Source of the DNA: a virus
Length of the DNA stretch: 22,234 bases
Virus record (IMG/VR): IMGVR_UViG_3300048837_002307
Span: 1 to 22,234 of that record
Strand: one strand, 5' to 3'
The position numbers and the translations under genes are program-made. The first letter of the stretch is position 1; each line of letters starts with the position of its first letter. Below are positions 15,441 through 21,706 of the stretch, piece by piece. The notes under the pieces were generated by a model. It worked only from the letters and a program-made list of their open reading frames with translations. It searched no databases and had not been told where the DNA came from.

Positions 15441-15532
15441 AGTGCGCCAGAGTGCGCCATGTATTTTCATTATCTTCCATGCGCGCGTGCGCATGGAAAT
15501 TAACCAAACAACCTAGCGCACTCTGGCGCACT
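15441..15532. repeat. nested inverted repeat downstream of the primase (candidate origin)
   Basis: AGTGCGCCAGAGTGCGC (15441-15457) and GCGCACTCTGGCGCACT (15516-15532) are perfect 17-bp inverted repeats. Each arm holds two direct copies of an AGTGCGC unit ten bases apart. Between them TTCCATGCGC (15475-15484) and GCGCATGGAA (15489-15498) form a perfect 10-bp hairpin with a GCGT loop. It is 45 bases after the primase-helicase stop. P4-type replicons have repeat-rich origins recognised by their primase-helicase, so an origin is the leading idea; a terminator is less likely because no T-run follows. Confidence 0.6.
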
Positions 15533-15678
15533 GCCCCAAAATGCGGACCGCAAAAACAGGATTCAGTGACACCAAATGAATGAACTTTTTGAGTTAAACG
15601 CAAGACCAGAGTTCGAGACCTGTTCGGACCCCGATTGAACGTTTCGAACTGGTGGTTGTTTTTCATGAGATCGAGGAA

Positions 15679-16326
15679 ATGAAAATTGTGAAAACGATGA
15701 GCAGATGTGATGGCAGTCAAGTTGAAGTTGAATCAAACGACCTGCTTCGTAGGAATAACCAAATGTTCAATACGGTTCGAAAGGCTTGGAGGCTGACAGC
15801 GCCAGAATCGCACTATCGAGAGCCTCGTTGGCTGCGAGCGGCTGCATCGATGGCTGGCAAAGCAGGTCGATTGCCAAAACTCCACCGCTGGTCTTCAGTA
15901 ATCGATCAGTTGCATGACGCAGGCTACGGCAGAGCCCTCGATCACATTGGCATCATTCGTGTACAAGGCCAGCGCCACGTGATCTTCGAGCCTTACGAAA
16001 GTAGCTGCAGTATGGATACAGCAAGACGTATTGCGGATGAACTGGCGTCAAAGCTGAAGTGCCGCGCATGGGTATCACTTTGTAGTTGGCATGTGCCAGG
16101 AGCCACCATTCGAATAACGCTCGCACCGTTGCACACGTTAGCGCCTGTCGCAACGGTTGCACATCGTTTGAATCAAATACCAAGCCAGCCAGAGGTCGCG
16201 TCAGTGGGCAAGCAGTGGCCCCAAGGCGCGTCTGCGAAAGTGGCACTCAGTCGCAAGCCCCCAACGGATGGGTCCTCCCAGAAAAACCAACTCCCATGGG
16301 GGGCGTGGGAACAGCCGCGCGATTAG
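15679..16326 (+). CDS. protein of unknown function
   Basis: I do not recognise this protein. The start is uncertain: a GTG at 15652 is the longest choice, an ATG at 15679 is listed, and an ATG at 15763 has the best-spaced AGGA. The conserved-looking body begins after residue ~30 with a basic helical region (RKAWRLTAPESHYREPRWLR), then an alpha/beta part around DAGYGRALDHIGIIRVQGQRHV (read in pieces) and ends in a basic, proline- and glutamine-rich disordered tail. It sits between the candidate origin and the ParB-methyltransferase gene, so DNA binding or replication control is possible, but no domain supports this. Confidence 0.6.
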   Translation: MKIVKTMSRCDGSQVEVESNDLLRRNNQMFNTVRKAWRLTAPESHYREPRWLRAAASMAGKAGRLPKLHRWSSVIDQLHDAGYGRALDHIGIIRVQGQRHVIFEPYESSCSMDTARRIADELASKLKCRAWVSLCSWHVPGATIRITLAPLHTLAPVATVAHRLNQIPSQPEVASVGKQWPQGASAKVALSRKPPTDGSSQKNQLPWGAWEQPRD

Positions 16327-16380
16327 TCACAGTTTGTTTGTTTTGTCCGACCCCCAGCTCCCTAGCCAAAGGATTGCATT

Positions 16381-17775
16381 ATGACCACCACTTCCCTGCA
16401 GATTGAAATGTGGACGCTCGATCGAGTTCGTCCCTATGAAAACAACCCTCGCAACAACGACAAAGCCGTCGACGCGGTTGCAGCTTCGATCAAGGAATTT
16501 GGATTCTCGCAGCCAATTGTTGTCGACACCGACAGTGTCATCATCGTCGGCCACACACGATTGAAGGCGGCACAGAAGCTCGGACTCGAACGCGTGCCGG
16601 TCTTGGTCGCTTCGCATCTGACGCAAGAACAAGTTCGAGCATATCGTATCGCCGACAACAAGACAGCCGAGATCGCGGAATGGAATTACGATCTGTTACC
16701 GATCGAACTGTCGGCATTACAGGAAGCAAACTACGATCTAGGTCTACTGGGTTTCAACGCTGAGGAACTGGCGAAGCTGATGGACACCGGTGTGAGCGAA
16801 GGTCTCACCGATCCGGACGATGTTCCATTGCCACCCGACGAAGCCATCACTCAACCAGGCGATCTTTGGATTCTCGGCAACCATCGATTGCTTTGTGGTG
16901 ATTCATCGAAGCCAGAGGATCTTGATCGGCTGCTGGCCGGCGCACCAATCCACCTTGTGAACACCGACCCTCCATACAATGTGAAGGTTGAACCACGAAG
17001 TAGAAACGCCATAGCCGCTGGTCTGAGTTCATTTGCGAATGATTCGGCATCGAAGAAGCTCAAGCAAGGTCAAGGCAATGCAGCGTCTTTCGGTGTAGAC
17101 CATCAGACGGGAAGGCCCAAGGACGGACCCACGCACAAAAAGCTGCGTCCCAAGGATCGACCGCTGGCGAATGACTTTGTCAGTGACGAAGAATTCAGTC
17201 GATTGCTTGATGCTTGGTTTGGAAACATTGCCAGAGTTCTCCTTCCCGGTCGTAGTTTTTATATCTGGGGTGGATATGGCAATATTGGAAACTACCCAGG
17301 ACCACTCAAACGTAACGGATTGTATTTCAGTCAAGCGATTTGCTGGGACAAAATGCACCCTGTGCTTACGCGAAAAGATTTTCTCGGCGCGCACGAGCTC
17401 GCATTTTATGGCTGGAAAGAAGGTGCTGGCCACAAGTTCTACGGGCCAAATAACATCACGGATATATGGCATGTGAAAAAGATTCCTCCGCAGCAACTAG
17501 AGCATTTGACGGGCAAACCTGCAGAACTCGCTGTTCGCGCCATGCAATATTCATCTGTGCCAGGAGAGAACGTGCTGGACCTCTTCGGTGGAAGTGGATC
17601 GACACTGATCGGCGCTGAGCAATGCGGCCGCAATGCGTTCTTGATGGAACTCGACACACTGTACAGTGATGTCGTTGCAGATCGCTTCCAGCGCTTTACT
17701 GGTATCCCAGCGGTGTTGGAGAGAACCGGCGAATCTCCGATCCCCATGAAAGCGCGTGAGGAGAACATGCGATGA
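16381..17775 (+). CDS. ParB-domain / DNA methyltransferase fusion (beta-class N6-A or N4-C)
   Basis: This 464-aa protein joins a ParB-like N-terminal domain to a DNA methyltransferase. Residues 12-95 show the ParB pattern (NNPRNND, then IVVDTDSVIIVGHTRLKAA). Catalytic motif DPPY is at 196-199 and the S-adenosylmethionine motif FGGSG at 402-406. This DPPY-before-FxGxG order marks the beta class, which modifies adenine N6 or cytosine N4. AAGGA lies upstream of the ATG. It ends in a 4-base ATGA overlap with the HNH gene. Such fusions are common in phages, where they are usually orphan methylases that shield phage DNA. Confidence 0.94.
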   Translation: MTTTSLQIEMWTLDRVRPYENNPRNNDKAVDAVAASIKEFGFSQPIVVDTDSVIIVGHTRLKAAQKLGLERVPVLVASHLTQEQVRAYRIADNKTAEIAEWNYDLLPIELSALQEANYDLGLLGFNAEELAKLMDTGVSEGLTDPDDVPLPPDEAITQPGDLWILGNHRLLCGDSSKPEDLDRLLAGAPIHLVNTDPPYNVKVEPRSRNAIAAGLSSFANDSASKKLKQGQGNAASFGVDHQTGRPKDGPTHKKLRPKDRPLANDFVSDEEFSRLLDAWFGNIARVLLPGRSFYIWGGYGNIGNYPGPLKRNGLYFSQAICWDKMHPVLTRKDFLGAHELAFYGWKEGAGHKFYGPNNITDIWHVKKIPPQQLEHLTGKPAELAVRAMQYSSVPGENVLDLFGGSGSTLIGAEQCGRNAFLMELDTLYSDVVADRFQRFTGIPAVLERTGESPIPMKAREENMR

Positions 17776-18197
17776 AGCAACGGGCACCAGCCAGAGGCTC
17801 AATCACGCCGTTCGGCTATCGACGGATCACGTGCAAGGATCGGAAGCAGAGATTCGAACACGTGATCGTTTGGGAGTCGCATCATGGGCCGATCCCTGAA
17901 GGGATGGAACTGCATCATTGCAATGGTGACAAGCTAGATAATCGGATCGAGAATCTCAGGCTTGTAACTCGTCTTGAGCACAAACGCATTCATAGTGGCT
18001 GTGTCAAAGTAGGTAGCCGCTGGCTGAAGCAGTGTCGGCGTTGTCGATGGTATCGTCCAGTCGACACAGATTTCTACGAGTACAAGGGACGCAGCGGTGT
18101 CATGGGCAAATGCAAACGCTGTCTAACAGACCTTGCCGTCATTGCAAAGCGGAACCGTAAACAGCGTGCTTCTGCCAAACCTAAGTCATCGGACTAA
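17772..18197 (+). CDS. HNH endonuclease with C-terminal zinc ribbon
   Basis: This 141-aa protein has an HNH core: a strand ending EHVIVWESHHGPIP, then MELHHCNGDKLDNRIENLRLV with His48/His49, Asn57 and Asn61. It is followed by two CxxC pairs (Cys88/Cys91 and Cys114/Cys117) that would form a zinc ribbon. HNH proteins of this type are nicking enzymes, homing endonucleases or packaging helpers in phages. It is translationally coupled to the methyltransferase (ATGA), which suggests the methylase could protect sites the nuclease cuts; that link is inferred. Its last 4 bases overlap the end of the convergent gene on the minus strand. Confidence 0.9.
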   Translation: MKQRAPARGSITPFGYRRITCKDRKQRFEHVIVWESHHGPIPEGMELHHCNGDKLDNRIENLRLVTRLEHKRIHSGCVKVGSRWLKQCRRCRWYRPVDTDFYEYKGRSGVMGKCKRCLTDLAVIAKRNRKQRASAKPKSSD

Positions 18198-18520
18198 CCA
18201 AGTTGAACTTTGTTGCTATGCCAAGCCTCGTTTTCAAAGACATAGATGTGCTCCGCTCCGCAGTTCTTCGCGAAATCCTGAAGGGCTGCTCGCGTCGGCA
18301 TGACTACCGTGCGATTGCCGTTGGTGAATCGTTCGGGCGTACCGTCGTTAGCCAGCGAACGAATATCGCCGCCAGCGACAAGCGTCCGGACCGATCTGAT
18401 CGATGTGTAATATTCTTTGAGGACTCTGCCGGCATGGCCTGGGTAGCCATCGAAGTGAAGATAGATCGCTGCGTAGCGACCATCTTCCTGCTGGCAGGCA
18501 ATCGTTGCTCTTGTGGACAT
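18194..18520 (-). CDS. small phage-type protein of unknown function (MSTR family)
   Basis: This 108-aa protein opens MSTRATIACQQEDG and continues with YLHFDGYPGHAGRVLKEYY, matching a widespread small phage and plasmid protein family that begins MSTRxTI and has a W/F-DGYP motif. Its biochemical role is not known to me. It is the last gene of a three-gene minus-strand operon, 12 bases after the DUF4314-like gene. AAGGAAA lies about 10 bases before its ATG. The stop overlaps the convergent HNH gene by 4 bases, so there is no room for a terminator between them. Confidence 0.82.
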   Translation of the reverse strand: MSTRATIACQQEDGRYAAIYLHFDGYPGHAGRVLKEYYTSIRSVRTLVAGGDIRSLANDGTPERFTNGNRTVVMPTRAALQDFAKNCGAEHIYVFENEAWHSNKVQLG

Positions 18521-18532
18521 GTGTTGGTTTCC

Positions 18533-18757
18533 TTACTTCGATGGTTCGTGGTGGTTGGGTTTGACGATGGCAACGCAATCATCGGGCATCGTCAGCATGA
18601 GTGTACGCCCGTTGTCCCAGTCAACATCGACTTGCGTCCAATCGTGATGCTCGTGAACATCAATTACGGTCCCCAGCGAACCAACGGGTATTGGGTTTGG
18701 GTCTTGCGGCATCGATACCAAGTGGATGCGATCACCTTTCTTCAATCGTGTCTGCAT
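18533..18757 (-). CDS. DUF4314-like small beta-barrel protein
   Basis: This 74-aa protein contains KGDRIHLVSMPQDPNPIPVG, SLGTVIDV and a VDWDNGRTLMLTMPDD stretch. This is the characteristic DUF4314 pattern, predicted as a small SH3-like beta barrel with a glycine-aspartate turn. AAGGAACC lies upstream of the ATG. It is the middle gene of the three-gene operon, 18 bases after the 71-aa gene. Function unknown; SH3-like barrels of this size often bind nucleic acid or partner proteins. Confidence 0.85.
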   Translation of the reverse strand: MQTRLKKGDRIHLVSMPQDPNPIPVGSLGTVIDVHEHHDWTQVDVDWDNGRTLMLTMPDDCVAIVKPNHHEPSK

Positions 18758-18775
18758 AGTTGTTGGTTCCTTGTT

Positions 18776-18991
18776 TCATTTGGTGGTTGCGTTAAGTTTG
18801 TCGAGCAGCTCGCCGGCTTGAGCCAAGCGGGCGTTAACCTGTGCCATCATGTGAACATTCCGCCAGCGCAGAGCTGGGTCATCGGGTTGTTTCAATGCGT
18901 CGAGCGATTGACGCAATCGGTCGAGGTAGTCGCGTGCAACAATGTGAAGATTTTCGTAGGCAGACGCCGGCTCAATGGCTGGTTTGGCCAT
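18776..18991 (-). CDS. small helical protein of unknown function (71 aa)
   Basis: The frame opens at 19033, but the ATG at 18991 is preferred because CAGGAACG lies a few bases upstream and similar leaders precede the two following genes. The protein is helical, with a likely coiled coil (ARDYLDRLRQSLDALK and NARLAQAGELLDKLN). First gene of the three-gene minus-strand operon. I cannot assign a function. Confidence 0.72.
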   Translation of the reverse strand: MAKPAIEPASAYENLHIVARDYLDRLRQSLDALKQPDDPALRWRNVHMMAQVNARLAQAGELLDKLNATTK

Positions 18992-19015
18992 GGTTCGTTC
19001 CTGGTTGTTGGAGTA

Positions 19016-19044
19016 AAGATAGTCGAACCCCAACAGTCAGCCAA
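19016..19044 (-). promoter_or_regulatory. possible promoter of the 18991-18194 operon
   Basis: Read on the minus strand, TTGGCT (19039-19044) is followed after exactly 17 bases by TATCTT (19016-19021), a fair sigma-70-like pair. It ends about 25 bases upstream of the ATG at 18991. No transcription evidence is available. Confidence 0.4.
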
Positions 19045-19082
19045 CGAATGCCAAAACCATCAAGCCAACATGCGACCAAGTC

Positions 19083-19099
19083 TTGCAAATTATTTGCAA
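19083..19099. promoter_or_regulatory. 17-bp palindrome, possible operator
   Basis: TTGCAAAT and ATTTGCAA are perfect arms around a single T, in the spacer upstream of the three-gene minus-strand operon and about 40 bases upstream of its possible -35 box. The symmetry and AT content are typical of a dimeric repressor or activator site. No regulator was linked to it. Confidence 0.4.
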
Positions 19100-19180
19100 A
19101 CATGTGGATGCGCCCGCGAACCGCAGTTTTGCGACGTGTCGCGTTGTGTTACTTGTTGGGCTTATATTCGCACCAACGAG

Positions 19181-19210
19181 AAAACGCCCACACGGTGCAA
19201 ACGTGGGGCG
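19181..19210 (-). terminator. Rho-independent terminator after the 77-aa gene
   Basis: Read on the minus strand, CGCCCCACG pairs with CGTGTGGGCG (9 bp, one bulged T) across a 7-base loop and is followed by TTTTCTC. It starts about 33 bases after the stop of the 19244-19477 gene. It separates that transcript from the next operon. Confidence 0.7.
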
Positions 19211-19243
19211 ATTGGTGGGAAGCGTTCCGTACTTCGGGCTTGT

Positions 19244-19477
19244 CTACAAGTCGTGCGGTACCAAGATGGCAGCGCCATGTCCGGAAACAGGGATCAAATC
19301 TCCGTTGGTCGTTCGGGCGAACAGTGTTTCACCTGTTCGGATGACGTCGACCACGCAGCCGACGTCAAGTCTGCGATTGTTGATGGTTCGCAGGACGTAG
19401 GTGATGCCTGGCTCTGGCGTTGCAGTTTCACCGTCGGCCAGGTCATCCACCGTTTGCAAGTCGTAAAAGTATTTCAC
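19244..19477 (-). CDS. small protein of unknown function (77 aa)
   Basis: Starts with GTG at 19475-19477, supported by GGAG about 9 bases upstream; that GGAG follows directly on the stop of the previous gene 12 bases away, so the two are coupled. The protein appears beta-rich (ITYVLRTINNRRLDVGCVV, then LFARTTNGDLIPVSG), suggesting a small barrel. A good terminator follows. Not recognised. Confidence 0.7.
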   Translation of the reverse strand: MKYFYDLQTVDDLADGETATPEPGITYVLRTINNRRLDVGCVVDVIRTGETLFARTTNGDLIPVSGHGAAILVPHDL

Positions 19478-19489
19478 CGAATCAGTCTC

Positions 19490-20059
19490 CTAGCCCCGCA
19501 CTGTGAACCGACCGCGCTCAGCCTTCACGAACTTGCTGTCGTCGCCCTTGGCCAGATCGCGAAGGATTGCGCTGTACAAGGTCGCGTGGGGAGTCTTGCC
19601 ACCAGGACTAGTCCAGTAACCCTTGGCCTGCATCGCGGTGATCAACTCCTGGGCGTTCATCGGTTCGCTAGATTCACTAAGCACTTTCAAAGCGGCCGTG
19701 ACGCAGCTCAATCGCTTTTCGCCAGATTCGGTGGACTCGGCGTTTTCCGACTTTGTTTTGCGTGGCTTTTTGAGAACCGGCACCGCTGTGGACGGTACGC
19801 CTCCAATCGTCTCGACGGTAGCCGGTTCGTTCTCAACAACCGTTATGTTGCCTTCGGTGGTGACCTTCGTGCGTCCGCGCTTCGCACCGACTTCTCCCTG
19901 CAAGCGTTGAGCGCTCTTGACGTGAATTTTCTTGCCTGTCGCAAGGTTGGTCGCGTCCCAGCCGCCTCGTGGCTTCTCAGCATCAATTCGAACCTCGCAG
20001 CGTTTGCCCGAAACGTTCGCATAGTACTTGCCACCAATCTTTACTTCTGCCTTCTTCAT
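19490..20059 (-). CDS. HARE-HTH domain protein
   Basis: The frame is open to 20098, but the ATG at 20059 is preferred because GGGAG lies 8 bases upstream, giving 189 aa. The N-terminal ~60 residues form a beta-rich unit (VKIGGKYYANVSGKRCEVRI). A charged, disordered linker follows. The last ~70 residues match the HARE-HTH winged helix (ALKVLSESSEPMNAQELITA, then a GYWTSPGGKTPHATLYSAI stretch and GRFTVRG). HARE-HTH is known from chromatin proteins and bacterial restriction and DNA-modification systems, and is thought to read DNA or its modification. It is first in a pair with the 77-aa gene. Function here is inferred to be DNA binding. Confidence 0.85.
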   Translation of the reverse strand: MKKAEVKIGGKYYANVSGKRCEVRIDAEKPRGGWDATNLATGKKIHVKSAQRLQGEVGAKRGRTKVTTEGNITVVENEPATVETIGGVPSTAVPVLKKPRKTKSENAESTESGEKRLSCVTAALKVLSESSEPMNAQELITAMQAKGYWTSPGGKTPHATLYSAILRDLAKGDDSKFVKAERGRFTVRG

Positions 20060-20152
20060 CTTCGTATCTCCCAATCTTTGTTCGTGGTTGGCTGCCATCG
20101 TCAGGCCGATCGAACCACCGATCGACGACGCGGGTGTGGTCCGCGTTTCGGC

Positions 20153-20467
20153 TTACTCACCAAAGACCAGATCCGACAAACCCTCGCAGAGAAAATCCAC
20201 GATCACCTGGATCTCGGTATGGGCTGCCGGTACGTCCAAACCACGGTCGAAGTTGAACATGGTCTTACGATCCGAAATCTGCCCAATCCAAAGCTTCGAA
20301 ATCTTGCTTCGGCCCAGTTCGTATTCTTCGCTCTCCGCATGGTCGGCGAAAACAAGTGCTTCGAATCGGTACTGGTCGTTCATTTTGCCCTGCACCCAAG
20401 AGCCGCCAGCGCTCGCGGTGCGGTTGGTAATCTTGGTGATGGTCAGGTCCAGGTCGTTAGTTGTCAT
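20153..20467 (-). CDS. small conserved protein of unknown function (104 aa)
   Basis: Starts at ATG 20467 with CGGAGA upstream. The sequence has the order GGSWVQGKMNDQYRFEAL, then ELGRSKISKLWIGQ, then MFNFDRG, and a helical C-terminus (TEIQVIVDFLCEGLSD). From memory this resembles the DUF7678-type layout (W-x-G..Y-x-F...SKLWI..DRG), which I could not verify. The fold would be a small antiparallel sheet with a closing helix. A copy of the 40-nt repeated element lies about 39 bases upstream of the ATG. Confidence 0.8.
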   Translation of the reverse strand: MTTNDLDLTITKITNRTASAGGSWVQGKMNDQYRFEALVFADHAESEEYELGRSKISKLWIGQISDRKTMFNFDRGLDVPAAHTEIQVIVDFLCEGLSDLVFGE

Positions 20468-20506
20468 TTGGTTATCTCCGGTTCGGGGTTGATGAAATAC
20501 ATGGCA

Positions 20507-20546
20507 TTAACACACATGAGCCATGAACTTCGCATCCTTGCAAGCC
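20507..20546 (-). promoter_or_regulatory. 40-nt repeated upstream element, copy R1
   Basis: Read on the minus strand this copy begins GGCTTG, has 15 bases of spacer, then CATGGCTC and TGTGTGTTAA. It is one of three copies of exactly 40 bases, each 39-43 bases before a start codon. This is the most divergent copy. Its distal end forms part of the large hairpin 20539-20607. Confidence 0.6.
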
Positions 20547-20607
20547 GCTGGGGAAAAGACTCGGAGAATTTCTCGGGATTCTTTTCCCCCAGCCTTTGGG
20601 GCTTGCA
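20539..20607 (-). terminator. long imperfect hairpin after the 87-aa gene
   Basis: TGCAAGCC (20539-20546) pairs with GGCTTGCA (20600-20607), and GCTGGGGAAAAG (20547-20558) with CTTTTCCCCCAGC (20581-20593), with small bulges; a further dyad, GAGAATTTCTC, sits at the tip. It begins one base after the stop of the 20609-20872 gene. It could end or slow that transcript, or stabilise its 3' end. Confidence 0.5.
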
Positions 20608-20608
20608 G

Positions 20609-20872
20609 TCAGCTGTCGCGGTAGTTCTCCCAAGCCCGCTTGCTGCCGTAACAGATCTGGCCACCTTCGACGATGTAGACCGTGTTGTCGTTGGCGACCT
20701 CTTGGTCGTCGTCATCGTCGTCGCCAGGTTCATTCATATCGCGGCCGCTGGTCACTCCGCAGATGCGGTTCTCAAATGGCCAGTTCTGCTGGGTCATCAG
20801 CCGCACTTCAGTGTCACCTCCGAACTCTTCGCGGTAGTCGTTAAGGATTTCGATCAGGGTGTCGAGGGTCAT
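20609..20872 (-). CDS. small acidic conserved protein (87 aa)
   Basis: The protein opens MTLDTLIEILNDYREEFGGD and continues EVRLMTQQNWPFENRI, has an acidic loop with six consecutive Asp, and ends VYIVEGGQICYGSKRAWEN. This matches a small family I associate with planctomycete genomes and other bacteria (TxxQPxWPFE... and VYIVEG motifs); its function is unknown. GGAGA lies just upstream of ATG 20872, and repeat copy R2 lies 40 bases upstream. A large hairpin follows the stop at once. Confidence 0.8.
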   Translation of the reverse strand: MTLDTLIEILNDYREEFGGDTEVRLMTQQNWPFENRICGVTSGRDMNEPGDDDDDDQEVANDNTVYIVEGGQICYGSKRAWENYRDS

Positions 20873-20912
20873 GTGTGGTTCTCCGTTTGGGTGAATGGAA
20901 ATTGGTCTTTCA

Positions 20913-20952
20913 ATGACACCATGGAGCCATGCGACTTGAATCAGCTCAAGCC
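20913..20952 (-). promoter_or_regulatory. 40-nt repeated upstream element, copy R2
   Basis: Read on the minus strand it begins GGCTTGAGCT, then a variable 10 bases, then GCATGGCTCC and ATGGTGTCAT. It shares the first 10 bases and the GCATGGCTCC block with copy R3 and lies 40 bases before the ATG at 20872. Confidence 0.65.
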
Positions 20953-21157
20953 GGGTTCTTCAGGTTTTGGTCTTGTTTTTTCATGTTTCTTCGCATGCCC
21001 CACGGTGCCCCACGTTGGCCCGGGTCGCGTTCTTTTGAATGTTGGGTTGATGGCCGCATGTGGCCGGGAAAACGCGACGGTGGGCAAGTGTCGCGACCAA
21101 GCGGAAGAACGCCTCGCTTCCGTTCGCGGCGTCCGTGGCATTCCGCTGGTATATGAT
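20953..21157. other. intergenic stretch with several hairpins
   Basis: No gene is seen. GTCGCGTT (21024-21031) pairs perfectly with AACGCGAC (21071-21078), and CGGAAG (21102-21107) with CTTCCG (21117-21122). CGCGACC at 21092-21098 could compete for the same left arm. These lie downstream of the 85-aa gene on the minus strand and may shape its 3' end. Confidence 0.4.
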
Positions 21158-21415
21158 TTAGAGAATCTTTCCGAGTCGGCTGTTTTTCATCGCGTCCAGG
21201 GCTTGGACAGCGTGAAAATGTTCATTCAGCAGAGGGCCGGCGGTGGGCGTCTGTTGTGCGTCGGCGATTTCCAAGGTTTCCGCCAAGGTCATCAAGCCCT
21301 CGATCGCCTTGTAGTAGGCTTCGCGGATCTCTTGGGCTTGGTGGGCATCCATCTCTTTGAAAATTTGGCGCAGGGTGGCGTCAGTTGCTGCATGAGGGTT
21401 GATTGCGTTGGTCAT
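21158..21415 (-). CDS. small helical protein of unknown function (85 aa)
   Basis: The protein is almost entirely helical and acidic to neutral, with segments such as LRQIFKEMDAHQAQEIREAY and GLMTLAETLEIA. GGAGA lies upstream of ATG 21415, and repeat copy R3 lies 43 bases upstream. Its codon pattern and the shared upstream element tie it to the neighbouring small minus-strand genes. Not recognised. Confidence 0.72.
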   Translation of the reverse strand: MTNAINPHAATDATLRQIFKEMDAHQAQEIREAYYKAIEGLMTLAETLEIADAQQTPTAGPLLNEHFHAVQALDAMKNSRLGKIL

Positions 21416-21458
21416 GTTTGTGTCTCCGTTTCGGAAAAAGGTTTGAATCGTTTACGCG

Positions 21459-21498
21459 ATGACACACAGGAGCCATGCGGTCGGCGAAAGCTCAAGCC
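21459..21498 (-). promoter_or_regulatory. 40-nt repeated upstream element, copy R3
   Basis: Read on the minus strand it begins GGCTTGAGCT, then 10 variable bases, then GCATGGCTCC and TGTGTGTCAT. Similarity to copy R1 continues beyond the 40 bases (AAGACT, then GAGAAT and ATTCT blocks on the plus strand near 21499-21526 and 20556-20582). Confidence 0.65.
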
Positions 21499-21703
21499 AA
21501 GACTGCGAGAATCTCAGCAGAATTCTGAATGTTTCTGCCATTGCGAACAATTCGCACACGATGCCACCGTTCGCATTGCTGCAGACCGTTGGCCACTATT
21601 AGTTACATACACGAAACAGGCCCACAGTGACGAAACGTTGGCCCAATGTTGCCAACGATTCGTAGGCCGAACCTCCGTGTTCGGTGTCTTGTTCGGGTGC
21701 GGC
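21499..21703. other. structured intergenic stretch before the amidoligase stop
   Basis: No gene is seen. TGCGAA/TTCGCA (21542-21547 with 21551-21556) and CGTTGGC/GCCAACG (21636-21642 with 21651-21657) are perfect short hairpins. Confidence 0.4.
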
Positions 21704-21706
21704 CTA
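21663..21706 (-). terminator. hairpin overlapping the amidoligase stop codon
   Basis: TAGGCCGAACC (21663-21673) pairs with GGTGCGGCCTA (21696-21706), 10 of 11 bases. Read on the minus strand it begins at the stop codon itself. No T-run follows, so it may protect or attenuate the transcript rather than end it by itself. Confidence 0.4.

Noticed and set aside
15475-15498. Inner hairpin after the primase as a simple terminator
   Set aside because: No T-run follows on either strand, and it sits inside a larger 17-bp inverted repeat.
19048-19088. Fourth copy of the 40-nt element upstream of the 18991 gene
   Set aside because: AAGCC, ATGCGAC and TTGCAA blocks look similar but the spacing differs and the distance to the gene does not fit.
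20464-20733. 89-codon minus-strand frame between the 104-aa and 87-aa genes
   Set aside because: It runs through the hairpin and overlaps the 87-aa gene in another frame; only its last codons might act as a leader.
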